From positions 1 through 64,000 of the forward strand of contig NZ_JPOF01000006.1 in NCBI RefSeq assembly GCF_000733755.1: DNA of 64,000 nucleotides. The letters are read 5' to 3'. The position numbers and the translations under genes are program-made. Below are positions 46,116-54,635 of this stretch, one piece after another. This DNA comes from Lachnoclostridium phytofermentans. GTDB taxonomy: Bacteria; Bacillota; Clostridia; Lachnospirales; Lachnospiraceae. The notes beneath the pieces were generated by a model, which was given only the letters and a program-made list of their open reading frames with translations, was not told the DNA's origin and made no database searches. Position 1 is the first letter of the stretch, and each line of letters begins with the position of its first letter.

Positions 46116-47969
46116 TTGAAAGGAAAAGAAAATAGTAAAGAAAACAACCTTGAAAGCAAAAATAGCCAGATGGATGCAGGAGGCGCGAATCGCAGAAATA
46201 ATAACCTGGATCGTAGCAATCGTATGAGGAGAAAGCCGAGACCTTTTAAGGTAGAGCGTGCTGCGAATAATAATAAAGTGGAACTTACCGTTCCGGTGGA
46301 GACACCAGAACCAGATGCGAAACCAGCCGTTAAGATTATACCACTCGGTGGGCTAGAGCAAATTGGTATGAATATTACCGCATTTGAGTATCAAGATAGT
46401 ATCATAGTCGTTGACTGTGGATTAGCGTTTCCAGAAGATGAGATGCTTGGAATTGATCTTGTAATTCCTGATATTACTTATCTAAAGGATAATATCCAAA
46501 AAGTAAAAGGATTTGTTATTACGCATGGTCATGAGGATCACATCGGTTCTTTACCATATGTAATCAAAGATATTAATGTTCCAATCTATGGAACGAAACT
46601 TACGTTAGGAATTATCGAAAATAAATTAAAAGAACACAACTTATTGAAATCTACGAAACGTAAAGTAATCAAGTATGGACAATCCATAAACTTAGGATGC
46701 TTCCGTATTGAGTTTATTCGTACCAATCATAGTATTGCAGATGCAGCAGCGTTAGCAATCTATTCACCGGCAGGTATCATAGTCCATACCGGTGACTTTA
46801 AAGTGGATTATACTCCTGTTTTTGGAGAGACCATAGATTTACAGAAATTTGGTGAGCTTGGTAAAAAAGGTGTGCTTGCACTCATGTGCGACAGTACCAA
46901 TGTTATGCGTCCGGGATATACTATGTCAGAACGCACCGTTGGAAAAACCTTTGATAATATATTTGCAGAGAATTCAAAACACCGTATCATTGTTGCAACA
47001 TTTGCTTCTAATGTAGATCGTGTTCAGCAGATTATTAACTCTGCAGTGAAATATAACCGTAAGGTAGTCATTGAAGGCAGAAGTATGGTGAATATTATCT
47101 CTACTGCCACAGAACTTGGCTATATTACAGTTCCTGACAATGTTTTGATTGACATTGAACAGATGAAGAACTACACTGATGATCAGTTAGTATTGATTAC
47201 AACTGGAAGTCAGGGTGAAGCTATGGCGGCGTTATCTCGTATGGCAGCTTCCATTCACCGTAAGATCTCAATTACACCTGGAGATACCGTTATATTTAGT
47301 TCAACACCAATTCCAGGCAATGAGAAGAATGTTTCAAAGATTATCAATGAACTTTCCATGAAGGGTGCAAAGGTAATTTTTCAAGATACCCATGTATCTG
47401 GTCATGCTTGTCAGGAAGAGATAAAACTTATCTATGCTTTGACAAAACCAAAATTTGCGATCCCAGTGCACGGCGAATTCCGTCATTTGAAATGTCATGC
47501 GGAATTGGCTCAAGATATGGGTGTAAAGAAAGATAATGTAGTGATTTTATCTTCTGGTGATGTATTATCTTTATCCGAAGATAGAGCGAAGATTGTAGAT
47601 CATATTCCATCACAGGGCATCTTAGTGGATGGTCTTGGTGTAGGTGATGTAGGCAATATTGTTCTTCGTGACAGACAACATTTATCTGAAAATGGTCTAA
47701 TTATAGTTGTTGTAACGCTTGAAAAATTCAGTAATCAAGTATTATCCGGACCAGATATCGTTTCTAGAGGTTTTGTATACGTCAGAGAGTCAGAGAATCT
47801 GATGGAGGAAGCAAGAACTGTAGTATGCGATGCCCTTGATAAATGTCTAAATAAAAATATGACTGACTGGGGCAAGATTAAAAATGAAATTAAAGATTCT
47901 CTCAGCGACTACTTATGGAAAAAGATGAAGAGAAATCCGATGATTCTTCCAATCATCATGGAGGTATAG
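46116..47969 (+). CDS. rnj: Ribonuclease J
   Basis: 617 residues, TTG start seven bases after GGAGG. An N-terminal extension of ~70 residues rich in Asn and Arg precedes the core; the metallo-beta-lactamase motif is ITHGHEDHIGSLPYV, then HTGDFKVDYTPV, the beta-CASP region with CDSTN, and HVSGHACQEE with IPVHGEFRHL. RNase J is a 5'-3' exonuclease and endonuclease in mRNA decay and rRNA maturation. The basic tail could contact RNA. Whether J1 or J2 is not decidable. Confidence 0.95.
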   Translation: MKGKENSKENNLESKNSQMDAGGANRRNNNLDRSNRMRRKPRPFKVERAANNNKVELTVPVETPEPDAKPAVKIIPLGGLEQIGMNITAFEYQDSIIVVDCGLAFPEDEMLGIDLVIPDITYLKDNIQKVKGFVITHGHEDHIGSLPYVIKDINVPIYGTKLTLGIIENKLKEHNLLKSTKRKVIKYGQSINLGCFRIEFIRTNHSIADAAALAIYSPAGIIVHTGDFKVDYTPVFGETIDLQKFGELGKKGVLALMCDSTNVMRPGYTMSERTVGKTFDNIFAENSKHRIIVATFASNVDRVQQIINSAVKYNRKVVIEGRSMVNIISTATELGYITVPDNVLIDIEQMKNYTDDQLVLITTGSQGEAMAALSRMAASIHRKISITPGDTVIFSSTPIPGNEKNVSKIINELSMKGAKVIFQDTHVSGHACQEEIKLIYALTKPKFAIPVHGEFRHLKCHAELAQDMGVKKDNVVILSSGDVLSLSEDRAKIVDHIPSQGILVDGLGVGDVGNIVLRDRQHLSENGLIIVVVTLEKFSNQVLSGPDIVSRGFVYVRESENLMEEARTVVCDALDKCLNKNMTDWGKIKNEIKDSLSDYLWKKMKRNPMILPIIMEV

Positions 47970-47993
47970 TAAGAGAGAGTTTGGAGGCTTAAG

Positions 47994-48449
47994 ATGGCGA
48001 AATCCGATAGTACCAAAGTTGCATTAAAAATCACAAGTGCAGTACTAAGAGTATTCTTAAATATCTTATTTTATATTGCGATTATATTAGTCATAATTCA
48101 GGCTGTAAAAATCACATATAATTTTTCTTATCAGCTTTTCGGTTCTGTATCTGTTGAAGCAGAGCCAGGAATCGATACAGAATTTCAGATTGCAAAAGGT
48201 GAGTCTACTATGGATGTCGCTAGAAAATTAGAAGCTGGTAATCTCATTGTCAATAAGTATTCTTTTTACTTAAAGACAAAGTTTAAAGAGTATAACATCT
48301 ATCCAGGAACTTTTATCCTAAACACTTCAATGGATTATGATGAAATATTAGATGTTATCACGGATTATAAGAATTCGATAGTAGAAGTAGAGGAAGAAGG
48401 AAAAAAAGAAGATACAAAAACTTCTCCAAATAGCAACGCAATACCGTAA
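47994..48449 (+). CDS. Short YceG/MltG-like membrane protein lacking the catalytic domain
   Basis: 151 residues. One membrane segment at ~17-40 (VFLNILFYIAIILVIIQAV), then a small extracellular part resembling the N-terminal LysM-like subdomain of MltG: IAKGESTMDVARKLEAGNLIVNKYSFYLKTKF and YPGTFILNTSMDYDEI. The lytic transglycosylase portion with its catalytic Glu is absent, so activity is unlikely. It occupies the yrrL (mltG) position ahead of trmR. GGAGG precedes the ATG, 24 bp after RNase J. Confidence 0.8.
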   Translation: MAKSDSTKVALKITSAVLRVFLNILFYIAIILVIIQAVKITYNFSYQLFGSVSVEAEPGIDTEFQIAKGESTMDVARKLEAGNLIVNKYSFYLKTKFKEYNIYPGTFILNTSMDYDEILDVITDYKNSIVEVEEEGKKEDTKTSPNSNAIP

Positions 48450-48500
48450 GTTAGAAACAAGATAGGAAATACTGAATGGACTATTGATTGTCTTTATTAT

Positions 48501-48600
48501 AGGGCTACCGTAGCCGTTGTTGAAATGTTTATCCTTTCAAGCGGCTACGAGAGTCCTTTCTTGCTGTGTAGGAGAGTTATTCACTCTCTGCGCGTTTTAA
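48501..48600 (+). ncRNA. Structured intergenic element before trmR
   Basis: AGGGCT with AGTCCT closes a stem over GTAGCCG with CGGCTAC and an inner GAAA/TTTC. A further hairpin, GGAGAGT-TATTC-ACTCTCT, follows near 48569-48590. No T tract. It could be a structured 5' leader or an intergenic repeat; I cannot match it to a known riboswitch. Confidence 0.35.
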
Positions 48601-48665
48601 TATGTGAGGAAAAGACTTGCATATTAAATTTATAATATATTGAAAATTATGAGTTGGAGGAAATC

Positions 48666-49385
48666 ATGAAAATCGTGGACGAACATATTACCGCATATAT
48701 CAATTCGTTAGAATTAGAGCTGCCCCAGTATTTAAGAACATTGGAAAAAGAAGCATTAGAAAATGCAGTACCAATTATTCGAAAAGAGGCACAAGCGGTA
48801 CTTAAATTTTTTCTCGCTATGAAACAACCCAAACAAATACTTGAGGTTGGTACTGCGGTCGGATTTTCTTGTTCTCTGCTTAGTGAATATATGCCTGAGG
48901 ATTGTCATATTACTACTATAGAAAAGGTGCCAATGAGAATTACGGAAGCAAAGAAAAATTTAGCAAAAGCAAGAAGAGCTTCCGATATTTCACTCGTAAT
49001 GGGAGATGCAATAGATGCACTCAAAGTTTTAAATAAAACAGCTACTTTAGAAGAAGTATCACTTTTTAACCCTTCTGGAAAGAAGCAAGAGCTAGGTGAG
49101 CTTACAGACTGTTATGATTTTATCTTTATGGATGCTGCAAAGGGGCAATACATGAATTTTCTCCCTGAGATTATGAAATTACTTCCGGTTAATGGATTAT
49201 TTATAACAGATAATGTTCTTCAAGAAGGTAGTATTGCAAAATCAAAGTATAGCATCACGAGAAGAGATCGAACGATTCATACAAGAATGCGAGAGTATTT
49301 ATATGAATTGACTCATAGGGACGATTTAACAACGATGATTCTTCCAGTCGGAGATGGAATGTCAGTTAGTACAAGGATACGGTAG
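48666..49385 (+). CDS. trmR: O-methyltransferase, probable tRNA 5-hydroxyuridine methyltransferase TrmR
   Basis: 239 residues from the ATG at 48666, five bases after GGAGG; the TTG at 48654 is less likely. SAM motifs: QILEVGTAVGFSCSLLSEYMP, ITTIEKVPMR, VMGDAIDAL, YDFIFMDAAKGQY with the metal-binding Asp, and FITDNVL. It is of the COMT-like family 3. Immediately upstream of a U32 hydroxylation protein as yrrM is of yrrN/yrrO in B. subtilis, where the pair makes mo5U34. The tRNA role is by homology and context. A longer-than-usual insert (residues ~120-145) is present. Confidence 0.85.
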   Translation: MKIVDEHITAYINSLELELPQYLRTLEKEALENAVPIIRKEAQAVLKFFLAMKQPKQILEVGTAVGFSCSLLSEYMPEDCHITTIEKVPMRITEAKKNLAKARRASDISLVMGDAIDALKVLNKTATLEEVSLFNPSGKKQELGELTDCYDFIFMDAAKGQYMNFLPEIMKLLPVNGLFITDNVLQEGSIAKSKYSITRRDRTIHTRMREYLYELTHRDDLTTMILPVGDGMSVSTRIR

Positions 49386-49480
49386 TGTGAAAAGAAATTC
49401 TAAGTCAGTAAAATACACTGACTAAGAATTTCTAATTTCACACAGAAGTTTGTGCCTGCGTAATCCTAGGCACAAACTTC
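49385..49480. repeat. Two consecutive long hairpins after trmR
   Basis: The first has arms starting at 49385 and ending at 49443 (GTGTGAAA with TTTCACAC and AGAAATTCT with AGAATTTCT, about 25 pairs, one mismatch). The second pairs GAAGTTTGTGCCT (49445-49457) with AGGCACAAACTTC (49468-49480). No T tract. Confidence 0.65.
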
Positions 49481-49588
49481 CAGCCTACTAATAGGCATGT
49501 TAAAGAGTGAAAGATCAGTTTTACAAACTTGAAATATGCAAAATGAGCGCAAATATAAGGATATTTTAATAAAATACAGGAGGAAACT

Positions 49589-50869
49589 ATGTTTCGTAGA
49601 GAAAAACCAGAATTATTAATTCCAGCAAGCAACTTAGAGGTTTTAAAAACAGCGATTATCTATGGTGCAGATGCTGTTTACATTGGTGGTGAGATGTACG
49701 GATTACGTGCAAAGGCAAAAAACTTTTCCTTAGAAGATATGAAAAAAGGAATAGAGTTTGCACACCAGTTTGGTAAAAAAGTTTATGTTACAGCAAATAT
49801 AACAGCTCATAACCGTGATTTAAAAGGTGTAGAAGAGTATTTTCGAGAATTAAAAGAAATAAAGCCAGATGCGCTAATTATCTCAGACCCAGGTGTCTTT
49901 GATATAGCAAAAGAGATAGTACCAGAAATTGAGCTTCATATTAGCACGCAGGCAAACAGTACAAATTATCGTACCTACCAGTTCTGGCATAAACAAGGAG
50001 CAGCTCGTGTAGTTTCAGCACGTGAATTATCCTTAGAAGAACTAGGTCAGTTACGTGCTAACATTCCAGAGGACTTAGAGATTGAAACCTTCGTTCATGG
50101 CGCAATGTGTATTTCTTATTCAGGACGTTGTCTTTTAAGTAATTACTTTACTGGAAGAGATGCAAATCTAGGGGCTTGCACACATCCTTGTCGTTGGAAA
50201 TATCATGTCGTAGAAGAGACAAGACCTGGCGAATATATGCCTGTATTTGAAAATGATCGTGGAACATATATCTTTAATTCCAAAGATCTTTGCATGATTG
50301 AATATATTCCAGAACTAGTAGCAGCAGGTATTGATAGTTTCAAAATTGAAGGTCGTATGAAAACTGCACTATACGTTGCTACTGTTGCTAGAACATATCG
50401 TAAAGCAATCGATGATTTTTATGAATCACTTGATAAATATCTTGAGAATATGGAGTACTATAAGGCAGAGATTGGTAAGTGTACGTATCGCCAGTTTACA
50501 ACAGGATTCTTCTTCCAAAAGCCAGACTCTAATACTCAAATATATGACAACAATGTTTATGTAAAAGAGTATACTTATTTAGGAATTGTTTCTTCTCATA
50601 ACGCAGAAGGAGCAAGTGAGATGGAACAGAGAAATAAGTTTAGTGTTGGCGATATGGTCGAGATCATGAAACCAAATGGTGAGAATATTACTACAAAAGT
50701 TCTTAAAATAACGGATGAGGATGGAAATGAGATGGAAAGTTGTCCACATCCAAAACAAAAGATATTTGTTACTTTTGATAAAGAAACTACACAATATGAT
50801 TTGATACGTGTTCAAGAGAAATCTGATAATTCGAATCAGGATTGTGGATGTACTTCTTGTAACGAATAA
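49589..50869 (+). CDS. trhP: Peptidase U32 family protein, probable tRNA hydroxylation protein TrhP
   Basis: 426 residues. PELLIPASNLEVLKTAIIYGADAVYIGG opens the barrel, the U32 signature ETFVHGAMCISYSGRCLLS carries conserved Cys residues, followed by GACTHPCRWKY and FNSKDLCMIEYIPELVAAGIDSFKIEGRMK. In B. subtilis and E. coli such proteins hydroxylate U34 of tRNA, with prephenate as cofactor source. The C-terminal ~90 residues form a beta domain and end in DCGCTSC. Neighbouring trmR supports the assignment. Confidence 0.88.
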   Translation: MFRREKPELLIPASNLEVLKTAIIYGADAVYIGGEMYGLRAKAKNFSLEDMKKGIEFAHQFGKKVYVTANITAHNRDLKGVEEYFRELKEIKPDALIISDPGVFDIAKEIVPEIELHISTQANSTNYRTYQFWHKQGAARVVSARELSLEELGQLRANIPEDLEIETFVHGAMCISYSGRCLLSNYFTGRDANLGACTHPCRWKYHVVEETRPGEYMPVFENDRGTYIFNSKDLCMIEYIPELVAAGIDSFKIEGRMKTALYVATVARTYRKAIDDFYESLDKYLENMEYYKAEIGKCTYRQFTTGFFFQKPDSNTQIYDNNVYVKEYTYLGIVSSHNAEGASEMEQRNKFSVGDMVEIMKPNGENITTKVLKITDEDGNEMESCPHPKQKIFVTFDKETTQYDLIRVQEKSDNSNQDCGCTSCNE

Positions 50870-50919
50870 AAAAGAAAGGGAAGGCGAAAATCGAATGATT
50901 TTCACCTTCTCTTTCTTTT
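50870..50919. terminator. Bidirectional terminator after trhP
   Basis: About 22-bp stem: AAAAGAAAG with CTTTCTTTT, GAAGG with CCTTC, and GAAAATC with GATTTTC. A second hairpin TGAGGC/GCCTCA with T5 lies at 50932-50955. Confidence 0.85.
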
Positions 50920-50991
50920 GATCCACTACTTTGAGGCTTTATATGCCTCATTTTTAAGGAGGGGGTATGTTAGTTTCTTGCAAGCTTTTTT

Positions 50992-51615
50992 TTAACCTTC
51001 GAATAAATCCTTCAGCTTTTTTAAGGCTTTCTTTTCGATACGGCTAACATAACTACGACTTATTCCTAATTTATCTGCAATTTCTCTTTGCGTGATTTCT
51101 TTCTCTCCACTTAGGCCATACCTCATGACAATGATTTCTCGCTCTCTTTCATTCAAGGCACTGTTTAAAAACGTATAAAGCCGTTTTATATTTTCTTGAA
51201 TTTCGAAGATATCTACAATATCTTCATCAGTGCTTTCAATGACATCTAAAAGATTTATTTCATTTCCCTCTTTGTCAGAGCCGATAGGTTCATAAAGATA
51301 TACTTCCCGTGCCTGTTTTTTACCACTACGAAGCATCATTAATAATTCGTTGTCTATACAACGAGAGGCATAGGTAGCAAGTCGAATACCTTTATTGGCA
51401 TCAAAGGTATCGATGGACTTAATTAGCCCAATCGTGCCTATGGAAATTAAGTCGTCGGTTTCTCGATCCGGCGTGTTATACTTCTTAACAATGTGCGCAA
51501 CTAAACGAAGGTTACGTTCAATTAAAGTATCTCTCGCAACCTTGTTTCCTGCTTTACATTGAAGTAACATCTCGTTTTCTTCCTTGGCGCTTAGCGGTTT
51601 CGGAAACGACTTCAA
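50992..51615 (-). CDS. sigK: RNA polymerase sporulation sigma factor SigK, without pro-sequence
   Basis: 207 residues. The TTG at 51615 follows GAGGTG, and an in-frame TGA stands four codons upstream, so there is no room for a pro-peptide. KSFPKPLSAKEENEML is the SigK-type N-terminus; region 2 contains LIERNLRLVAHIVKKYN, DDLISIGTIGLIKSIDTFD and LATYASRCIDNELLMMLR; region 4 is TQREIADKLGISRSYVSRIEKKALKKL. SigK directs late mother-cell transcription. Unlike Bacillus, no processing is implied; the gene is intact, with no skin-type interruption. Confidence 0.9.
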   Translation of the reverse strand: MKSFPKPLSAKEENEMLLQCKAGNKVARDTLIERNLRLVAHIVKKYNTPDRETDDLISIGTIGLIKSIDTFDANKGIRLATYASRCIDNELLMMLRSGKKQAREVYLYEPIGSDKEGNEINLLDVIESTDEDIVDIFEIQENIKRLYTFLNSALNEREREIIVMRYGLSGEKEITQREIADKLGISRSYVSRIEKKALKKLKDLFEG

Positions 51616-51780
51616 GCGGGCACCTCAACGCTTTGGTTTATTACTACTTTATGTCTTGTGGACAGTTTGCGTGCCTTTCCACCTTTAAAATTTCTTGATA
51701 ATTATAACTTTTTATCATCGAATAAAGACAAGCATTAGTACATAAAATGTTATCAATACGGTAGGAGAAGTAAGACATTC

Positions 51781-53061
51781 ATGAAGACGTTTTATCGAAA
51801 ATTCAAACTTAGAAAACCTATTCGATTACAGTGGTTTCGAAAAAAAGGGAATATCATAATATGTTTAGAAATATTAACAATACTTATCCTTTGTTTTACA
51901 TTTTTATGGGATAAAAAATCAACGAATCAATCAATTGAAGTAGCGATAAATTCTGCGACTGATAAAAAATATATTAAGTGGGTGGAATTTAATGCAACAT
52001 ATGAAGCTCTCGATAAAGCATATCATTATGATATTGATACTCATAACAAAGAAATTGAACTTCATTTTGTAGAATTATTATCGTTCTTAGGTGCGAAATA
52101 TGGTGGAGACTTCAAAAAATATAGAGCAAAGGACATGGACCAGCTCGCGAATAAATTATTGTCAGGGAAAGAAACAATCGATAGTCTTACGAAAGACATG
52201 AAGTATTATCCTTATTATTATGAGGCCTATGAAGCGGTTCTAGGAGGTCTTATTGGAGAATATGAGATTGAAGTGTATGAGTCAAGCAAGCAAACAAATG
52301 GAAAAGAAATAACAGCAGCACCTATGAAAACTCCAACAAGTACACCGTTAGAAACGCCAACACCAACTGAAGCGCCTGAGAAGGTATGGGAAAAACGGTA
52401 TGGTTTAAAAGGCTTTTCTCCAATAGCAAAAAATTATTATTATTATGATTATGATGATTTTGGTGCTTCCAGAAGCTATGGCTATAAGAGAGTTCATCTC
52501 GGTCATGACATGATGGGGCAAGTAGGTTCTCCGATTATTGCAGTAGAATCTGGTTACATAGAAGCGATAGGTTGGAATCAATATGGTGGATGGAGGATTG
52601 GAATTCGAAGTTTTGATGGTAAGCGTTATTATTATTATGCTCACATGCGTAAGAATTTTCCATATAACAAAGAATTAAAGGTAGGAAGTGTTGTATCCGC
52701 AGGTGATGTTATTGGTTATCTTGGAAGAACGGGTTATAGTACAACAGAAAATACAAATAATATTACTACCTCACATCTACATTTTGGATTACAGTTGATT
52801 TTCGATGAATCACAAAAAGAGGGAAACAATGAGATATGGGTAGATACGTATGCATTAACTAAGTTTCTATACCGAAATCGTTCGGAGACCTATAAAGACT
52901 CAGAAACAAAAGAATACCACAGAATTTTTTCAATGAAAGATCCAGCAGTGGAACAGTATAAAAATAGCTTAAATAAAGAAGAATTGAAAGAAAGTGATCC
53001 TTATGAAAATTCTGAGGAAAAAGATATGCCAAATGATGGTGTTATTAAAGAGTACGATTAG
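51781..53061 (+). CDS. M23-family (LytM-like) metallopeptidase, membrane-anchored
   Basis: 426 residues. One N-terminal membrane segment at ~27-45 (IIICLEILTILILCFTFLW); a helical region to ~165; a Thr/Pro linker (TPTSTPLETPTPTEAP); then the M23 beta domain with HLGHDMMG as first Zn motif and SHLHFGLQ as the third. A Tyr/Asp-rich stretch (YYYYDYDD) precedes it. M23 enzymes cut peptide cross-links; forms expressed in sporulation or germination are common. It is divergent from sigK, with 165 bp between, so a sporulation role is possible but inferred. Confidence 0.87.
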   Translation: MKTFYRKFKLRKPIRLQWFRKKGNIIICLEILTILILCFTFLWDKKSTNQSIEVAINSATDKKYIKWVEFNATYEALDKAYHYDIDTHNKEIELHFVELLSFLGAKYGGDFKKYRAKDMDQLANKLLSGKETIDSLTKDMKYYPYYYEAYEAVLGGLIGEYEIEVYESSKQTNGKEITAAPMKTPTSTPLETPTPTEAPEKVWEKRYGLKGFSPIAKNYYYYDYDDFGASRSYGYKRVHLGHDMMGQVGSPIIAVESGYIEAIGWNQYGGWRIGIRSFDGKRYYYYAHMRKNFPYNKELKVGSVVSAGDVIGYLGRTGYSTTENTNNITTSHLHFGLQLIFDESQKEGNNEIWVDTYALTKFLYRNRSETYKDSETKEYHRIFSMKDPAVEQYKNSLNKEELKESDPYENSEEKDMPNDGVIKEYD

Positions 53062-53165
53062 CGAATTTGGAAGAAATGTATTGAGTGAAATGAAATTATA
53101 TAGTGGGAACTTACAGTTATGATACTGGTAGTAAGTTAATTTAATAAAAGAAAGGGTTTACTAAG

Positions 53166-53759
53166 ATGAAAGTATTAGCAAGATACGGTTCTAGTAATAT
53201 TAAAAAGTTAAATCATATGTTTCTTGGGCTGCTACTGCCATGTGCACCAGTAATAATGCATTGCAGAGCAGCCTGTAGTTTAACTGCAACTCATAAAACA
53301 AAAGCCCATTTAGAAGTGTTTAGTTGTTTTCTTCATCTAATTCTTTGCAATCAGCTATTAATTCATCCATTATTCTCAACAGAAGATTTTACCGTTTATC
53401 TTATCTATCAAGAGGACATGCTGTTTAAGAAAGTAAATGATAGAAATGCAAGGATATTATTAGATAAATATGATTATCCCCATGACAGTCTTACGGAAAT
53501 GATTGATAGATTATCTATTAGGCTAGAAATGTATTTTTTTGAGGAGAAAGCGTTTCCACACGAGCTTGGAGTATTTCTTGGTTATCCGATCGAAGATATT
53601 TTAGCTTTTATGAAAGAAGGTGGTAAAAATTCATTAATTACCGGATACTGGAAGGTTTACTCAGAGGTAGAGGATGCGATCGAATTATTTTCTAGTTTTG
53701 ATCTTGCAAAGGAAGAAGTTTACCAGTGGTATCTAAGAAATCAAAGGTTGCGTTTTTAA
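53166..53759 (+). CDS. DUF3793 family protein
   Basis: 197 residues. AFPHELGVFLGYPIEDILAFMK and YWKVYSEVEDAIELF are the recognised signature of DUF3793. The N-terminus contains several Cys and His (LLPCAPVIMHCRAACSLT), and HTKAHLEVFSCFL, which might bind a metal. Function is unknown; such genes often accompany flavodoxin or iron-related genes. It is 53 bp before pyrK. Confidence 0.8.
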   Translation: MKVLARYGSSNIKKLNHMFLGLLLPCAPVIMHCRAACSLTATHKTKAHLEVFSCFLHLILCNQLLIHPLFSTEDFTVYLIYQEDMLFKKVNDRNARILLDKYDYPHDSLTEMIDRLSIRLEMYFFEEKAFPHELGVFLGYPIEDILAFMKEGGKNSLITGYWKVYSEVEDAIELFSSFDLAKEEVYQWYLRNQRLRF

Positions 53760-53812
53760 AACTTATCGTATACAATGTTAAGGATATCATTTGGAAAGGC
53801 TTGGTGTGATAC

Positions 53813-54583
53813 ATGGCGGAAATTAAAAAAACAAAAGCTGTCATTACGGAGAATGTAAAACTCTGTGATGGGATCTACAGTATATGGTTAAAGGAAGAAT
53901 CTATTGCAAAGGCTTCTAAACCTGGTCAATTTCTTTCTATTTACTGTAAGGAGGGAAGTCGTTTACTTCCACGTCCAATTAGTATCTGTGAAATCAATGA
54001 AGAAAAAACCATGTTACGAATTGTTTTTCGTATTGCAGGTGCAGGAACGAATGAACTAGCAGAAGCAAAAAAAATGGACGAAATTGAAATAATGGGGCCG
54101 CTAGGTAATGGCTTTTTCCTTGAAAATACATCTAATTCTATCTTAATTGGTGGTGGCATTGGAATTCCTCCAATGTTGGAACTCGCAAAAAATCTCCCAG
54201 GAAAAAAACAAATAGTACTTGGATATCGTTCCGAAACATTCTTAGTGGATGAATTTAAGTCTTATGGTGAAGTAATCATAGCTACCGAGGATGGTAGTGT
54301 TGGTACAAAAGGAAATGTCATCGATGCAATGCGTGAGCATGGGATTGTAGATGGTATGATTTTTGCATGTGGTCCAACGCCTATGCTTCGTGGAGTTAAA
54401 AACTATGCGAGTGAACATAATTTGATAGCTCAATTATCCATGGAAGAACGTATGGCCTGTGGAATTGGTGCTTGTCTTGCTTGTGTATGCAAATCGAAGG
54501 ATAAGGATCATCATAGCAATGTCAATAATAAAAGAGTCTGTAAAGAAGGACCAGTTTTCTATGCAGATGAAATAGAAATTTAA
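53813..54583 (+). CDS. pyrK: Dihydroorotate dehydrogenase B, electron transfer subunit
   Basis: 256 residues. FAD domain with RPISICEIN, NAD-binding domain with LIGGGIGIPPMLELAKN, and a C-terminal 2Fe-2S site CGIGACLACVC plus a Cys downstream (KRVCKEGPVF). PyrK passes electrons from PyrD to NAD. It is followed by pyrD 52 bp on and pyrE. Confidence 0.95.
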   Translation: MAEIKKTKAVITENVKLCDGIYSIWLKEESIAKASKPGQFLSIYCKEGSRLLPRPISICEINEEKTMLRIVFRIAGAGTNELAEAKKMDEIEIMGPLGNGFFLENTSNSILIGGGIGIPPMLELAKNLPGKKQIVLGYRSETFLVDEFKSYGEVIIATEDGSVGTKGNVIDAMREHGIVDGMIFACGPTPMLRGVKNYASEHNLIAQLSMEERMACGIGACLACVCKSKDKDHHSNVNNKRVCKEGPVFYADEIEI

Positions 54584-54635
54584 ACTAAGACAAACTATGA
54601 AAAACGTAAATATCACGCATAGGAATGGAGGAAGT

